A stretch of DNA of 64,000 bases. Source: Solibacteraceae bacterium. Its GTDB lineage: Bacteria; Acidobacteriota; Terriglobia; Bryobacterales; Bryobacteraceae. The position numbers were made by a program, and so were the translations under genes. Within the stretch, counting starts at the first letter, position 1. Each line of letters starts with the position of its first letter. Below are positions 25,591 through 34,218 of the stretch, piece by piece. The DNA lies in assembly GCA_021324015.1 (NCBI GenBank), contig JAJPJX010000159.1, positions 62,001 to 126,000 on the forward strand, given 5' to 3'. The notes beneath the pieces were generated by a model. That model ran no database searches. It saw nothing but the letters and a program-made list of their open reading frames with translations, and was not told the origin of the DNA.

Positions 25591-27192
25591 TCACCGCGCG
25601 CGCAATACCTGACCGCCGTTTTCGGCCGTCAGCACGCCGTTTTCGATCTCCACTTTTCCGTTGACGATTACGTACGGCATGCCCTCCGGAAAGGCCATGG
25701 GCTTGGTGAAGGTGGCCGTATCCTGCACCTGGTCCGGATCGAACACCAGCAGGTCTGCCGCCATGCCCGGGGCGATGCGGCCGCGGTCGTAGAGTTTGAG
25801 CTCGTTCGCGGGCAGGGAACTCATCTGCCGCACTGCCGCCGCGAGACTGATCACCTTTTCGTCGCGCACGTACTTCGCCAGGATGCGCACGAACGAACCG
25901 AAGGCCCGCGGGTGGGCGTTGGTCGTGACGGCAGGATCGGTGGGCGGAGAATCGGTGCACACGCTCATCCATTCGGTCCGGAGCGCCTGGCGCTTCTGCT
26001 CCTCGTTCATGCTTTTGGGATTCACTTCCACCCGGCCCTGCTGCACCAGATCGAAGAAAGTGGTCCAGTCATCCGTGCCGCGCATCCTGGCGATCTCGGC
26101 CACGGATTTTCCTTCGAACCGCTTGTCCATGCCCTCACCGACTTCCGCCACGAGCACGTTATCCCAGTTGCGGCCCACGTGCAGATACCAGTTCTCCCAA
26201 TCCGCATCGGTCTCGATTTCGCGGCGCAACGCCGCCCGCACCCGCGGATTGGCCAGGGTCTTGACGAACGCCGCGTGTCCCTCGGCGTAGTGCCGCGGGT
26301 GGATGAATGAACCCAGCCCGATACCATTGCGGATATAGGGATAGATATCGGCGGTCACATCCAGTCCCCGGTCGCGCGCGCTCTGAATCAGCGCGATGGC
26401 CTGGGTCATGAGGGGCCAGTTCTGCTCGCCCGCGGCCTTGAGGTGGAAGATGTGCACGGGGAGCCCGCCCTCTTCGCCGATGCGGATGGCTTCCCGGATG
26501 GAGTCCAGCACCTGGCTGCTCTCGTTGCGCATGTGGGTGAAGTAGACGCCGCCGTACTTACCGGCCACCTTGGCCAGTTCGATCAATTCCTCGGTGGTGG
26601 CATAGGTTCCGGGTGGATAGATCAGGGCGCTGGAAAGCCCCACCGCGCCGTCGCGCATCGCCTGTTCGACGAGGTCCTTCATGCGCGCCAGTTGCTCTGG
26701 AGTGGGCGCGCGGTTCTGGTCGCCGATGACCATCTGCCGCACCTGCGCCGCGCCCACGTTATGCACCACGTTGATGGGGATGCCCGCCCGCTCGAGCGCC
26801 GGATAGTAGTCGCGGAAGCGGAGCCAGCGCGCGCTGGGCGCCACCGATCCGCCCTCGCCCGCGAGAATCGTGGTGATGCCTTGCCGGAGCTTGCTCTGCG
26901 CGCTGGCGCGATTCTCGAGCAGCGGTTCACTCGTGGCCCCCATCATGTCGATGAAGCCTGGGGACACCACCTGTCCGTGCACCTGAATGGTCCGCCGGGC
27001 GCTGCGGCCGGCAAGTGCGCCGATTTCGGTGATCCGTCCCCCGAGAATGCCCACATCGGCCCGGTACCAGGGGTTGCCGGAGCCGTCCACAATGCGCCCG
27101 CCGGCCAGAATGAGATCGAAATCCTGGCCCCACGCGGCGGCGCCGCAGAGCAGGAACCAGAGAATGGCGCGCCGCACTATCGCCCCATCCAT
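25591..27192 (-). CDS. Exported D-aminoacylase-like amidohydrolase with altered metal site
   Basis: A 533-residue amidohydrolase of the N-acyl-D-amino-acid deacylase family with an N-terminal signal (RRAILWFLLCGAAAWGQ). Family features include LILAGGRIVDGSGNPWYRAD and a C-terminal RIAPGMAADLLVFDPD. The HxH motif normally after GFID is missing (FIDMMG, 80-85), and the usual Cys ligand motif reads AGEGGSVAP. The later ligands H220 (FTHMRNE), H250 (FHLKAAG) and a late Asp (CTDSPP) remain. It may therefore use a single metal or have another activity. The ATG at 27190-27192 overlaps the KduD-like gene by 16 bp; a GTG at 27175-27177 forming TAGTG with that gene's stop is an alternative start. It is the last gene of a three-gene minus-strand operon. 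Confidence 0.82.
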   Translation of the reverse strand: MDGAIVRRAILWFLLCGAAAWGQDFDLILAGGRIVDGSGNPWYRADVGILGGRITEIGALAGRSARRTIQVHGQVVSPGFIDMMGATSEPLLENRASAQSKLRQGITTILAGEGGSVAPSARWLRFRDYYPALERAGIPINVVHNVGAAQVRQMVIGDQNRAPTPEQLARMKDLVEQAMRDGAVGLSSALIYPPGTYATTEELIELAKVAGKYGGVYFTHMRNESSQVLDSIREAIRIGEEGGLPVHIFHLKAAGEQNWPLMTQAIALIQSARDRGLDVTADIYPYIRNGIGLGSFIHPRHYAEGHAAFVKTLANPRVRAALRREIETDADWENWYLHVGRNWDNVLVAEVGEGMDKRFEGKSVAEIARMRGTDDWTTFFDLVQQGRVEVNPKSMNEEQKRQALRTEWMSVCTDSPPTDPAVTTNAHPRAFGSFVRILAKYVRDEKVISLAAAVRQMSSLPANELKLYDRGRIAPGMAADLLVFDPDQVQDTATFTKPMAFPEGMPYVIVNGKVEIENGVLTAENGGQVLRAR

Positions 27193-27947
27193 CCGCCATC
27201 CACGGTGACGATGGATCCGTTCACATAGTCGGAAGCCCGAGATGCCAGAAAGACGGCGACGCCTTTGAAATCGTCCGGCGTGCCCCACCGGCCGGCCGGA
27301 ATGCGGGACAGGATGGCCGGATTGCGCACCGGATCGTTGCGCAGGGCCTCGGTGTTGTCCGTGGCAATGTAGCCTGGGGCGATGGCGTTCACCTGCACGC
27401 CCTTGGCGGCCCACTCGTTGGCCAGCGCCTTGGTGAGGGAGCCGATGCCGGCCTTGGCCGCGGCGTACCCCGGCACGGTGATGCCGCCCTGGAAGGTTAG
27501 CAGGGAAGCCGTGAAGATGATTTTGCCGGCACCGCGCTCCACCATGCGCCTGCCGATCTCACGGCTCAGCACGAACTGCGCGTTCAGGTTGATTTCGATG
27601 ATGCGGTCCCAATACTCATCGGGATGCTCCGCGGCCGGTTTCCGCAGAATCGTCCCGGCGTTGTTGACCAGGATATCGATCACCGGGAAGTCCGCGGTCA
27701 CCTGGCGGATGAAGGCGTACAGCGCCTGGCGGTCGCCGAAATCGCAGGCGTACCCGCGGAACCGGCGCCCCAGGGCCAGCACCTCCTTTTCGAGCGCGCT
27801 GCCCGTAGTCTCCAGGGAGGCACTGACGCCAATGATATCCGCGCCGGCCTCCGCCAGCGCCAGCGCCATGGCCTTGCCGATGCCCCGGCGCGAGCCGGTT
27901 ACCAGGGCGACCTTGCCGTCCAGCCGAAATTGATCCAAAACGTTCAT
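27177..27947 (-). CDS. kduD: KduD-like short-chain dehydrogenase (2-dehydro-3-deoxy-D-gluconate 5-dehydrogenase)
   Basis: A 256-residue cytoplasmic SDR. The NAD(P)-binding motif is VTGSRRGIGKA; the catalytic residues are Ser in FTASLLTFQGGI and YxxxK in YAAAKAG. Resemblance to E. coli KduD, which interconverts 2,5-diketo-3-deoxygluconate and 2-keto-3-deoxygluconate, is strong in several blocks: FQGGI, NEWAAKGVQVNAIAPGY, RIPAGRWG, ASDYVNG and the C-terminal VDGGW. Pectin or uronate breakdown is therefore the likely pathway. It follows the alcohol dehydrogenase by 4 bp and overlaps the deacylase start, so the three genes are one transcription unit. Confidence 0.87.
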   Translation of the reverse strand: MNVLDQFRLDGKVALVTGSRRGIGKAMALALAEAGADIIGVSASLETTGSALEKEVLALGRRFRGYACDFGDRQALYAFIRQVTADFPVIDILVNNAGTILRKPAAEHPDEYWDRIIEINLNAQFVLSREIGRRMVERGAGKIIFTASLLTFQGGITVPGYAAAKAGIGSLTKALANEWAAKGVQVNAIAPGYIATDNTEALRNDPVRNPAILSRIPAGRWGTPDDFKGVAVFLASRASDYVNGSIVTVDGGWMGR

Positions 27948-27951
27948 CGCT

Positions 27952-28971
27952 TTATTCCGCGCACTTCACCAGAATCTTCATGACTTCCCCGCCGCGCTCC
28001 ATCTGCCGCAGGCCCTGCTCGAGCTGATCGAGCGAGTAGACGTCCGTGATCAGGCGCGGGAAGGGCAGCGCCCCGCCGGCGGCCAGTTGAATCGCCCGTT
28101 CGAAATCCTGGTGCTCGTAGACCCGGGCTCCGCAGAGCTTCAGCTCGCGCCAGAAGAAGCGGAACAAGTCCACCTTGGGCTGCTCCCCGAAGATGGCGAC
28201 GATCACGATGCGCCCGCGCACGCGGGGCAGCTTGGTCATGAGCTCCGCCCCGGCGGCAGAGCCGGAGACCTCGAAGATCACGTCGGCGCCGGCGCCGCCG
28301 GTCTGCTCCTCGACGTACTCGACGACGTTGGTTTGCCGGGGATTGATCACCTCCAGGCCCAGTTCCTGCGCCAGTTGGATGCGGAAGGGGTTGACCTCGG
28401 TGACCAGCACCCGCGCACGCTCGTGGCGGGCCACCAATGCTACCAGCGTGCCGATCGGACCGCTGCCCTGGACCACCACAAAATCGCCGGGCTTGACCTC
28501 TCCCAGGCGCACGTCGTGGCAGGCCACGGCAATCGGCTCGACCAGCGCGCCGTGCTCCAGCGAGAGCGAGTCCGGCAGATGGTGCAGAGTGTGCGCCGGC
28601 ACGGTCCACAGGCCTTGCAGCGCTCCCGGGGAATCGATGCCGATAAATTTCAGGCGCTGGCAGACGTGGCTGTGACCAGCCTTGCAAGCGGGGCACTCGC
28701 CGCAGGGATCGAGCGGCATGACCGTGACGCGATCGCCCTCCCGGTAGCCCGTGACGCCCGGCCCCAGATTCACGATGGTGCCGGACATCTCATGCCCGAT
28801 GACCTGCGGGAGGCGCACGCGGTGATCCATTTTGCCGTGGAACAGATGCAGGTCTGTGCCACAAATCCCGCAGTGCGAGACCTGAATCTGCACCTGCCCG
28901 GCGGCCGGCGGCAGCGGATGGCACTCGCCCACGCGTATGGTCTCGTGGCCTTCGTAATATGCGGCTCGCAT
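27952..28971 (-). CDS. Zinc-dependent medium-chain alcohol/polyol dehydrogenase
   Basis: A 339-residue MDR enzyme of the sorbitol/threonine dehydrogenase type. The catalytic zinc site shows HCGICGTDLH and GHEMSGTIV. The structural zinc loop has four Cys (CGECPACKAGHSHVC). The Rossmann motif is GSGPIGTL. Length and motif order are standard, and no signal peptide is present. Substrate is probably a sugar alcohol, sugar acid or hydroxy acid; the operon partner KduD-like dehydrogenase suggests a hexuronate-derived compound. The ATG at 28969-28971 begins MRAAYYEGHE, a usual start for the family. It is divergent from the D-threonine-aldolase-like gene across a 92-bp region holding a small palindrome. 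Confidence 0.9.
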   Translation of the reverse strand: MRAAYYEGHETIRVGECHPLPPAAGQVQIQVSHCGICGTDLHLFHGKMDHRVRLPQVIGHEMSGTIVNLGPGVTGYREGDRVTVMPLDPCGECPACKAGHSHVCQRLKFIGIDSPGALQGLWTVPAHTLHHLPDSLSLEHGALVEPIAVACHDVRLGEVKPGDFVVVQGSGPIGTLVALVARHERARVLVTEVNPFRIQLAQELGLEVINPRQTNVVEYVEEQTGGAGADVIFEVSGSAAGAELMTKLPRVRGRIVIVAIFGEQPKVDLFRFFWRELKLCGARVYEHQDFERAIQLAAGGALPFPRLITDVYSLDQLEQGLRQMERGGEVMKILVKCAE

Positions 28972-28994
28972 TTCACCGCAAGTGTATCACCCCG

Positions 28995-29014
28995 CACCGC
29001 CCCTATCGGCGGTG
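28995..29014. promoter_or_regulatory. Palindrome in divergent intergenic region, candidate operator
   Basis: CACCGCC and GGCGGTG form a perfect 7-bp inverted repeat around a 6-base spacer, between the starts of the divergent alcohol dehydrogenase and D-threonine-aldolase-like genes. It could be a regulator site or a chance GC-rich hairpin. Confidence 0.25.
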
Positions 29015-29063
29015 GCAGAAAAGTTGTACACTCTAGCGCATAACCCCCAATGGAGGCTGTCCG

Positions 29064-30290
29064 ATGACTTCACGCAGATCGTTTTTACAGGCCGGCGCTG
29101 CCGGAGCCATGCTGGCCGGCACGGTGCGCGGCGCCCGCAGCGAATACTCGTTCCCGGAGTTGGAGGCGCGCATCGCGCGTAAGGATTTCCGCGGCATTAC
29201 CAAGGCCGATCTCCCCACTCCGTGCATGGTGCTGGAGCAGGAGCTGTTCGAGGCGAACGTGCACAAAATGGCGGAGCACTGCAAGGCCAACAAGATCAAC
29301 CTGCGCGCGCATGTGAAGATCCACAAGTGCCCGGAGATCAGCAAACGCCAGCAGGCCCTGGGCGCGATCGGCGTGTGTTGCGCCACCATCGCCGAAGTGG
29401 AACTCATGTCCGGCTCCGGCATTCGCGGCGTGCTGCATACGTGCCAGCCCGTGGGCCGCAACAAGGTCAGCCGCGCCATTGCCGTGGCGAAGAAAGACCC
29501 CACCGTGAACTGGGTGGTGGATGACCCCATTACGGTGGATACGCTGGAAGAGGCCGCCGGCGCGGCGCACACCAAGATGAACGTCGTGGTGGATGTGTAT
29601 GCCGGCCTCACCCGCCAGGGTATCCAGCCTGGCGATCCCGCTCTGGCGCTGGCCCAGAAAGTCGACAAGTGCAGGAACCTCCGGCTGATCGGCATCATGG
29701 GCTACTCGGGCGGGGCTTCGCACACCCATGGTTTTGAGGCGCGCAAGCAGCGCTCCGCGCAGGACATCGCCGGCATGCTGGAGACCGCCCACCGCGCCAA
29801 GGAATCCGGACTGCCCATCCAGATCATCACCGGTGGAAGCACCGGCACGTACAACATCGACGTCGGTTCTCTCACGGAACTGCAAGCCGGTTCGTACATC
29901 TTCATGGATACGCTCTACCGCAAGATCGGCGGCAAGGACGATCCGGAGGTGTATTCCGACTGGCAGCCGGCGCTGACCGTCCTGACCACGGTGATCAGCA
30001 AGACCCGGCCGAACCAGGCGGCGATCGACGCAGGCAACAAAGCCTTGCTGCGCCCCACCGATCAGGTGAAGGGCCGTCCGGGGGTGCGTATCGAAAACGG
30101 TGGCGCCGAATACGGCATGCTGCTGGTGAACGACGGCGACCGCGACTTCAAGCTCGGCGACCAGGTGGAGATCTACCCCTCAAACCTGGATATGAGCACG
30201 AATGTTTACGATCGCTATTACGTGGCTCGCGGCGAGCAGATCGTGGACGTCTCGCCGATCATGGGCCGCGCCGGCGCCCCGCAGCGCTGA
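29064..30290 (+). CDS. Tat-exported D-threonine-aldolase-like PLP enzyme
   Basis: A 408-residue fold-type III PLP enzyme of the DSD1/D-threonine aldolase family. The N-terminus SRRSFLQAGAAGAMLAG is a twin-arginine signal. The Schiff-base Lys is K85 in RAHVKIHKC, matching RPHxKTHK in characterised members, and a phosphate-binding stretch ITGGSTGTY is present. The C-terminal metal site of the family, normally His plus Cys or Asp, reads PSNLDMSTNVYDRYY, with Asn where His is usual. Activity on D-threonine or D-serine is therefore uncertain. A GGAGG ribosome-binding site precedes the ATG. It is convergent with the double PIG-L gene, separated by 5 bp. Confidence 0.83.
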   Translation: MTSRRSFLQAGAAGAMLAGTVRGARSEYSFPELEARIARKDFRGITKADLPTPCMVLEQELFEANVHKMAEHCKANKINLRAHVKIHKCPEISKRQQALGAIGVCCATIAEVELMSGSGIRGVLHTCQPVGRNKVSRAIAVAKKDPTVNWVVDDPITVDTLEEAAGAAHTKMNVVVDVYAGLTRQGIQPGDPALALAQKVDKCRNLRLIGIMGYSGGASHTHGFEARKQRSAQDIAGMLETAHRAKESGLPIQIITGGSTGTYNIDVGSLTELQAGSYIFMDTLYRKIGGKDDPEVYSDWQPALTVLTTVISKTRPNQAAIDAGNKALLRPTDQVKGRPGVRIENGGAEYGMLLVNDGDRDFKLGDQVEIYPSNLDMSTNVYDRYYVARGEQIVDVSPIMGRAGAPQR

Positions 30291-30295
30291 TCTCG

Positions 30296-31855
30296 TCACT
30301 CTTCTTCGTAGTGAAATTCTTCCGCGTAGCGGAGACCGTACTTCTTGCCTACGGTCTCCGCGCGGCCTCTTTCGTAGATCTCCACCATTTGCAGGTAGAA
30401 GCGGTCTCCTTCTTTCTCGAGCAGCGGCATGCGCAGGCCGGCGATGGCTAACTGGTCCCGGATCTTGTTCACGGTGGACTGCATCATGGTTTTGTGCGCC
30501 TGCACGGTGCGGATGCGCAGGTCCATCTCGGAAGTCACGTCGAACACCCGGTTGATATCGCTCGGCCCGCGCGCATAGTAATACCGCTCGCGGACGGTGT
30601 GGGGCTTCAGCCCCACGGCGATCTGCTCGGGATTGAAATGTTCGTTGCCCGCGGCCCAGGCCGCCTCCGCCGCCACGCGGGCAACGCGCGCATGGTCCGG
30701 GTTGCGTTCGTAAAGCGACCAGGGATCGTAGGTCACCAGGGCGTCCGGCTTGAGCGTGCGGAACACCATGACCAGGCGGTCGCGCATCTCCGTGTGCGGA
30801 AACGACTCCATCTCGTCGTTCTTCAGGTTCAGGCTGATGACCTCCTTCACCCCGATGATTTTGGCTGCCTGCCGCAGTTCCCGGAGGTTGTGCTCAATCG
30901 TCTCGCCGGCCGAGTAACCCAACCCGTGATAGTCCTTCTCGTCGTTGCTGACCTGGATGATATACGCCGTCCAGCCGGCCCGGATCATGCGCGCGATGGT
31001 GCCCCCGGCAAAGCCGGACCAGTCGTCGGCGTGCGGCGTCACGATGGCCAGAACTTTTGGGCCGGGCTCCGGATTGACGATCTTGGCTGAACCGGTGGGG
31101 CCGGCCCACTCCTTGCCGCTTTTCAACTGCTGCTCGTACCACTCCACGTAGGGTCCCTGCAGGCCGCTGCCGGTGGTGTAGTGGAACTCCTCGGACGAGC
31201 CCGTGTGGCCGTTGAGCCGGTGCGGGCGGTATGCCGTAAACATGGGGATGGCGGCGAGCGCCTGCCGCTTCTTTTCCAGCGTGGCGCTGATGTCCGACAC
31301 CTGGTTGACGTAGCGCTGCCCGGCCGACCAGTAGTAACGTGCCGGCACGCTATACGTGGCCAGGCCCGCGCGATTCAATTCCGGGTGAAACTTGTTGTTC
31401 CCTCCGGTCCAGGCGGCGTCCTCCACGGCGCGCCCCACCTTCTCGTGATCGAAATTGTCGTCATAGCGCGTCCAGGGATCGCAGGTCATCAGCGCATCCG
31501 GCCGCAAGGTGCGGAACAGGGTGATAAAGCGCGCACGCAGGCCGGTCTCGGGTTCGGCCTGGAGTTCACCGTCCTTGTAGTTCAAGTGGATCACCTCGCG
31601 AACGCCCAGAATCCTGGCGGCCCGCTCCACCTCGCCGCTAGCGCGCACGCGGGTCTCCTCGGTCGAGATCCCCGTGGAGTGCTTCTCGTCGTTCGTTACC
31701 CGGACCAGGTAGATCTCGTCGCCAGCGGCAGTCATCTTGGCGATGGTGCCGCCCGCGTAGATCACGAAATCGTCGCCGTGTGGCGTAATGACCACCAGTT
31801 TCCTGGCCGCCAGCAGGGAAGGGAATAGCAGTAACCACGCCGCCAGCCGCTTCAC
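30296..31855 (-). CDS. Two-domain PIG-L (LmbE) family deacetylase, exported
   Basis: A 519-residue exported protein containing two PIG-L deacetylase domains in tandem. After a signal (RLAAWLLLFPSLLAA), domain 1 (about 18-240) has the metal motif HGDDF and a later FDHEKVG. Domain 2 (about 265-500) has HADDW and NPDHARV. Both carry AGGTIA and a following TNDEK/SNDEK. The family uses zinc to remove N-acetyl groups from sugars (GlcNAc-type substrates). Both domains keep the His-x-Asp-Asp core and the distant His, so both could be active. The start overlaps the stop of the single-domain paralogue as ATGA. The repeat structure implies internal duplication. Confidence 0.9.
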   Translation of the reverse strand: MKRLAAWLLLFPSLLAARKLVVITPHGDDFVIYAGGTIAKMTAAGDEIYLVRVTNDEKHSTGISTEETRVRASGEVERAARILGVREVIHLNYKDGELQAEPETGLRARFITLFRTLRPDALMTCDPWTRYDDNFDHEKVGRAVEDAAWTGGNNKFHPELNRAGLATYSVPARYYWSAGQRYVNQVSDISATLEKKRQALAAIPMFTAYRPHRLNGHTGSSEEFHYTTGSGLQGPYVEWYEQQLKSGKEWAGPTGSAKIVNPEPGPKVLAIVTPHADDWSGFAGGTIARMIRAGWTAYIIQVSNDEKDYHGLGYSAGETIEHNLRELRQAAKIIGVKEVISLNLKNDEMESFPHTEMRDRLVMVFRTLKPDALVTYDPWSLYERNPDHARVARVAAEAAWAAGNEHFNPEQIAVGLKPHTVRERYYYARGPSDINRVFDVTSEMDLRIRTVQAHKTMMQSTVNKIRDQLAIAGLRMPLLEKEGDRFYLQMVEIYERGRAETVGKKYGLRYAEEFHYEEE

Positions 31856-32670
31856 TTGTTTTTCTCCATGGGGACCACTTCGAGTGCCTTGTAGTTATCC
31901 CCGCTGCCCGTGCCGATCGAGTTCGTGTAATGAAACAACTCGGCGTATTGCATGTGATTGAGTTCGCCCAGCCGGCGGTTGGCCGCGCGCAGATCCATCA
32001 GGATCTGCGGATCGCGGATCATGCCGCGGTGCGCCCGCACGGCGGCGATTTTACGGTCGATGGTCGAAGAGATGTCCACCACCTTGTTTACCGTGTGCGG
32101 CCCGCGCGCCCACAGGTACAGTTCGTTCACGTAGAACGGCTGAAAGCCGGCGCGGATCTGCTCCGGGTGGAAGCGGTCGATTTGAGCGGTCCAGCAGGCC
32201 TGGACCGTGATCCGCCCGGTCTTGATGTGGTCGGGATTCTCTTCGTAAGCGGCCCAGGGGTCGAAGGTCATCACCACGTCCGGCTTCAGGTGCCGGATCA
32301 ACAGCATCAGCTTGCCCATGAGCTCCGTGGGAGAAACCGTCTCCAACTCATCGTTTTTTTGGTTCAACTGGAAAATGTCTTTGATGCCCAGGATGTGCGC
32401 GGCGTCCTGGACCTCCCTGCCGTTGCGCAGGCTGTTCTCGGGAGCGCTGGCGACGCCGTCCTTTTCGTCGTCGGTCACCCGGATCAGGTAGCCCGTATAG
32501 CCTTCGTCGATCAGTTTGGCGATGGTCCCGCCGGCGAAAATCGAAAAGTCGTCCGCGTGCGCGGTTACCACCACGAGCGTCTTTCCGGCGTAAGGCCTGG
32601 TCTGCGCGTCTGTCACGAGCGGGGCGACGGCGGCGCACAGCAGAATGGCCAGGCGTCTGGATTGTTGCAT
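31852..32670 (-). CDS. Single-domain PIG-L (LmbE) family deacetylase, exported
   Basis: A 272-residue exported deacetylase. A signal peptide (RRLAILLCAAVAPLVTDA) is followed by the zinc motif HADDF, FAGGTIAKL, TDDEKDG, the central DPWAAYEENPDH (third ligand) and a C-terminal ELFHYTN stretch also seen in the neighbour. It closely resembles both halves of the downstream two-domain protein and is translationally coupled to it by an ATGA overlap. Together the two genes provide three catalytic domains in the periplasm or outside the cell. The substrate is probably an N-acetylated sugar or glycan; the exact compound is not visible. Confidence 0.9.
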   Translation of the reverse strand: MQQSRRLAILLCAAVAPLVTDAQTRPYAGKTLVVVTAHADDFSIFAGGTIAKLIDEGYTGYLIRVTDDEKDGVASAPENSLRNGREVQDAAHILGIKDIFQLNQKNDELETVSPTELMGKLMLLIRHLKPDVVMTFDPWAAYEENPDHIKTGRITVQACWTAQIDRFHPEQIRAGFQPFYVNELYLWARGPHTVNKVVDISSTIDRKIAAVRAHRGMIRDPQILMDLRAANRRLGELNHMQYAELFHYTNSIGTGSGDNYKALEVVPMEKNK

Positions 32671-32772
32671 CGTGCCTCCTGGAGTTTCAGACTGCCTATC
32701 ATATGCAACCCGGCCCTTGAATCTCTACCGGGGCGTGTAATAGGCTTTGAGAATCTGATAGGAGCACTTGGC

Positions 32773-33870
32773 ATGAACCGCAGAAAATTCGTTTCGTCTT
32801 CCGCCGGCGCCGCGGTGGCGCTGGGTACGCATCTGGCGCCTGGTCCCGCGTCCGCCGCTACCCGCAGGAAGCCCCTCATGAAGTTGGGATGCCAGAGTGC
32901 GCCTACCAACGACAAGCACCTGCAATACTTCGCGCGTTACAGCGTGCGCAACATCTGCGGTTACCCGGAGATCGCCGATGGCCGCCTCTATGCCACGGTG
33001 GAGGAACTCAAGCGCATGCGTGACCTGGCCGAGAAATGGGGTGTGAGCATTGACTGCCTGGCTCCTCCGTTCCTCTCCTCCAGCCATATCGACAAGGAGA
33101 AGCACCCGGCCATCATGCTGGCCCAGAGTCCGGAGCGCGACCGCGACATCGAGTCGCTACAGACGCTGATCAAGAACTGCGCCGCGGTGGGCATCCCGTC
33201 CATCAAGTACAACATGAGCATCCTCGGCGTGCTGCGCACGGGCCGTACGCCCGGCCGCGGGGGCGTCGGCTACAGCACTTGGCGGCTGAGAGACGCGCAT
33301 CCGACCCCCCCCCTGACGCGCGCCGGCCACGTGGATGCGGACGCGGCCTGGGAGCGCATTACCTATTTCCTCGAGCGCGTCATTCCAGTGGCCGAGGAAT
33401 ACAAAATCCGCATGGCTTGCCACCCGCACGATCCGGGCGTGCCGCCCGAAGGATACCAAGGCGTGGTGCGCGTGCTTGGCACGGTGGACGGCCTGAAAAA
33501 GTTCATCAGCATCAAGGAGAGTCCCTATCACGGCCTCAACTTCTGCCAGGGTACGGTTTCGGAAATGCTCCAGGACCCAGGCAAGCAGATCTATGACGTG
33601 ATTCGCTATTTCGGTTCGCGCCAGAAGATCTTCAACGTGCACTTCCGCAACATCCGCGGCCACCGCAACGATTTCCTGGAAGTCTATCCGGACGAAGGCG
33701 ACGTGGATTTCGTGAAAGCCGTGGAGACCTATGTCGAGGTCGGGTACCCCTATATGCTGATGCCCGATCATGTTCCGGTGCATCCGGACGACCCCGGCGG
33801 GCTGCAATCCTTCGCCTATTGCTACGGCTACATCCGGGCGCTGATCCAAGCCGCTGACCGATTGGCGTGA
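32773..33870 (+). CDS. Tat-exported mannonate-dehydratase-like protein
   Basis: A 365-residue TIM-barrel protein of the UxuA/xylose-isomerase-like group. The signature CHPHDPG (in RMACHPHDPGVPP), FNVHFRNIRG and the late MPDHVPVH provide the metal-binding Cys/His/Asp residues known in D-mannonate dehydratase, which converts mannonate to 2-keto-3-deoxygluconate. Unlike UxuA, it begins with a twin-arginine signal (NRRKFVSSSAGAAVALG), so it should act outside the cytoplasm. AGGAGC lies 7-12 bases before the ATG at 32773. The nearby KduD-like dehydrogenase acts on a related keto-sugar acid, supporting a uronate role, although compartments differ. The real substrate could be different from mannonate. 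Confidence 0.82.
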   Translation: MNRRKFVSSSAGAAVALGTHLAPGPASAATRRKPLMKLGCQSAPTNDKHLQYFARYSVRNICGYPEIADGRLYATVEELKRMRDLAEKWGVSIDCLAPPFLSSSHIDKEKHPAIMLAQSPERDRDIESLQTLIKNCAAVGIPSIKYNMSILGVLRTGRTPGRGGVGYSTWRLRDAHPTPPLTRAGHVDADAAWERITYFLERVIPVAEEYKIRMACHPHDPGVPPEGYQGVVRVLGTVDGLKKFISIKESPYHGLNFCQGTVSEMLQDPGKQIYDVIRYFGSRQKIFNVHFRNIRGHRNDFLEVYPDEGDVDFVKAVETYVEVGYPYMLMPDHVPVHPDDPGGLQSFAYCYGYIRALIQAADRLA

Positions 33871-34020
33871 CTGGGGGACTCGGGGGCCGAGCCCGGGCGC
33901 AACGCCCCCTTCCGATGCTAAGATGGATGCGTGATGGGCGGAACCGGGTGGGCGCCGGCTCGGACGGCGAGACACCCGGCTGGTCATGTTGCCCGCAAGT
34001 CCAAAGTAGACCAGAGGATC

Positions 34021-34096
34021 GCCACCCTAGCTCAGTTGGTAGAGCGGCTGATTCGTAATCAGCAGGTCGCCGGTTCGATCCCGGCGGGTGGCTCCA
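34021..34096 (+). tRNA. tRNA-Thr (anticodon CGT)
   Basis: A cloverleaf folds with acceptor GCCACCC/GGGTGGC, D-arm GCTC/GAGC, anticodon stem GCTGA/TCAGC with loop TTCGTAA, and T-arm GCCGG/CCGGC with TTCGATC. Discriminator T and an encoded CCA end at 34096. The anticodon CGT reads ACG. Degraded island DNA begins right after the 3' end. Confidence 0.95.
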
Positions 34097-34218
34097 TCTA
34101 ACCCTTTCCCCTTCAATGAATTGCGGGCACTTCCCGCGTTTCCTCGGAATTGGCGGTTTCGGGGTTGTGCCCAATTTTGTGCCCACCCCGGATAGGTGTG
34201 CGAAATGCTCGGAGGGGG

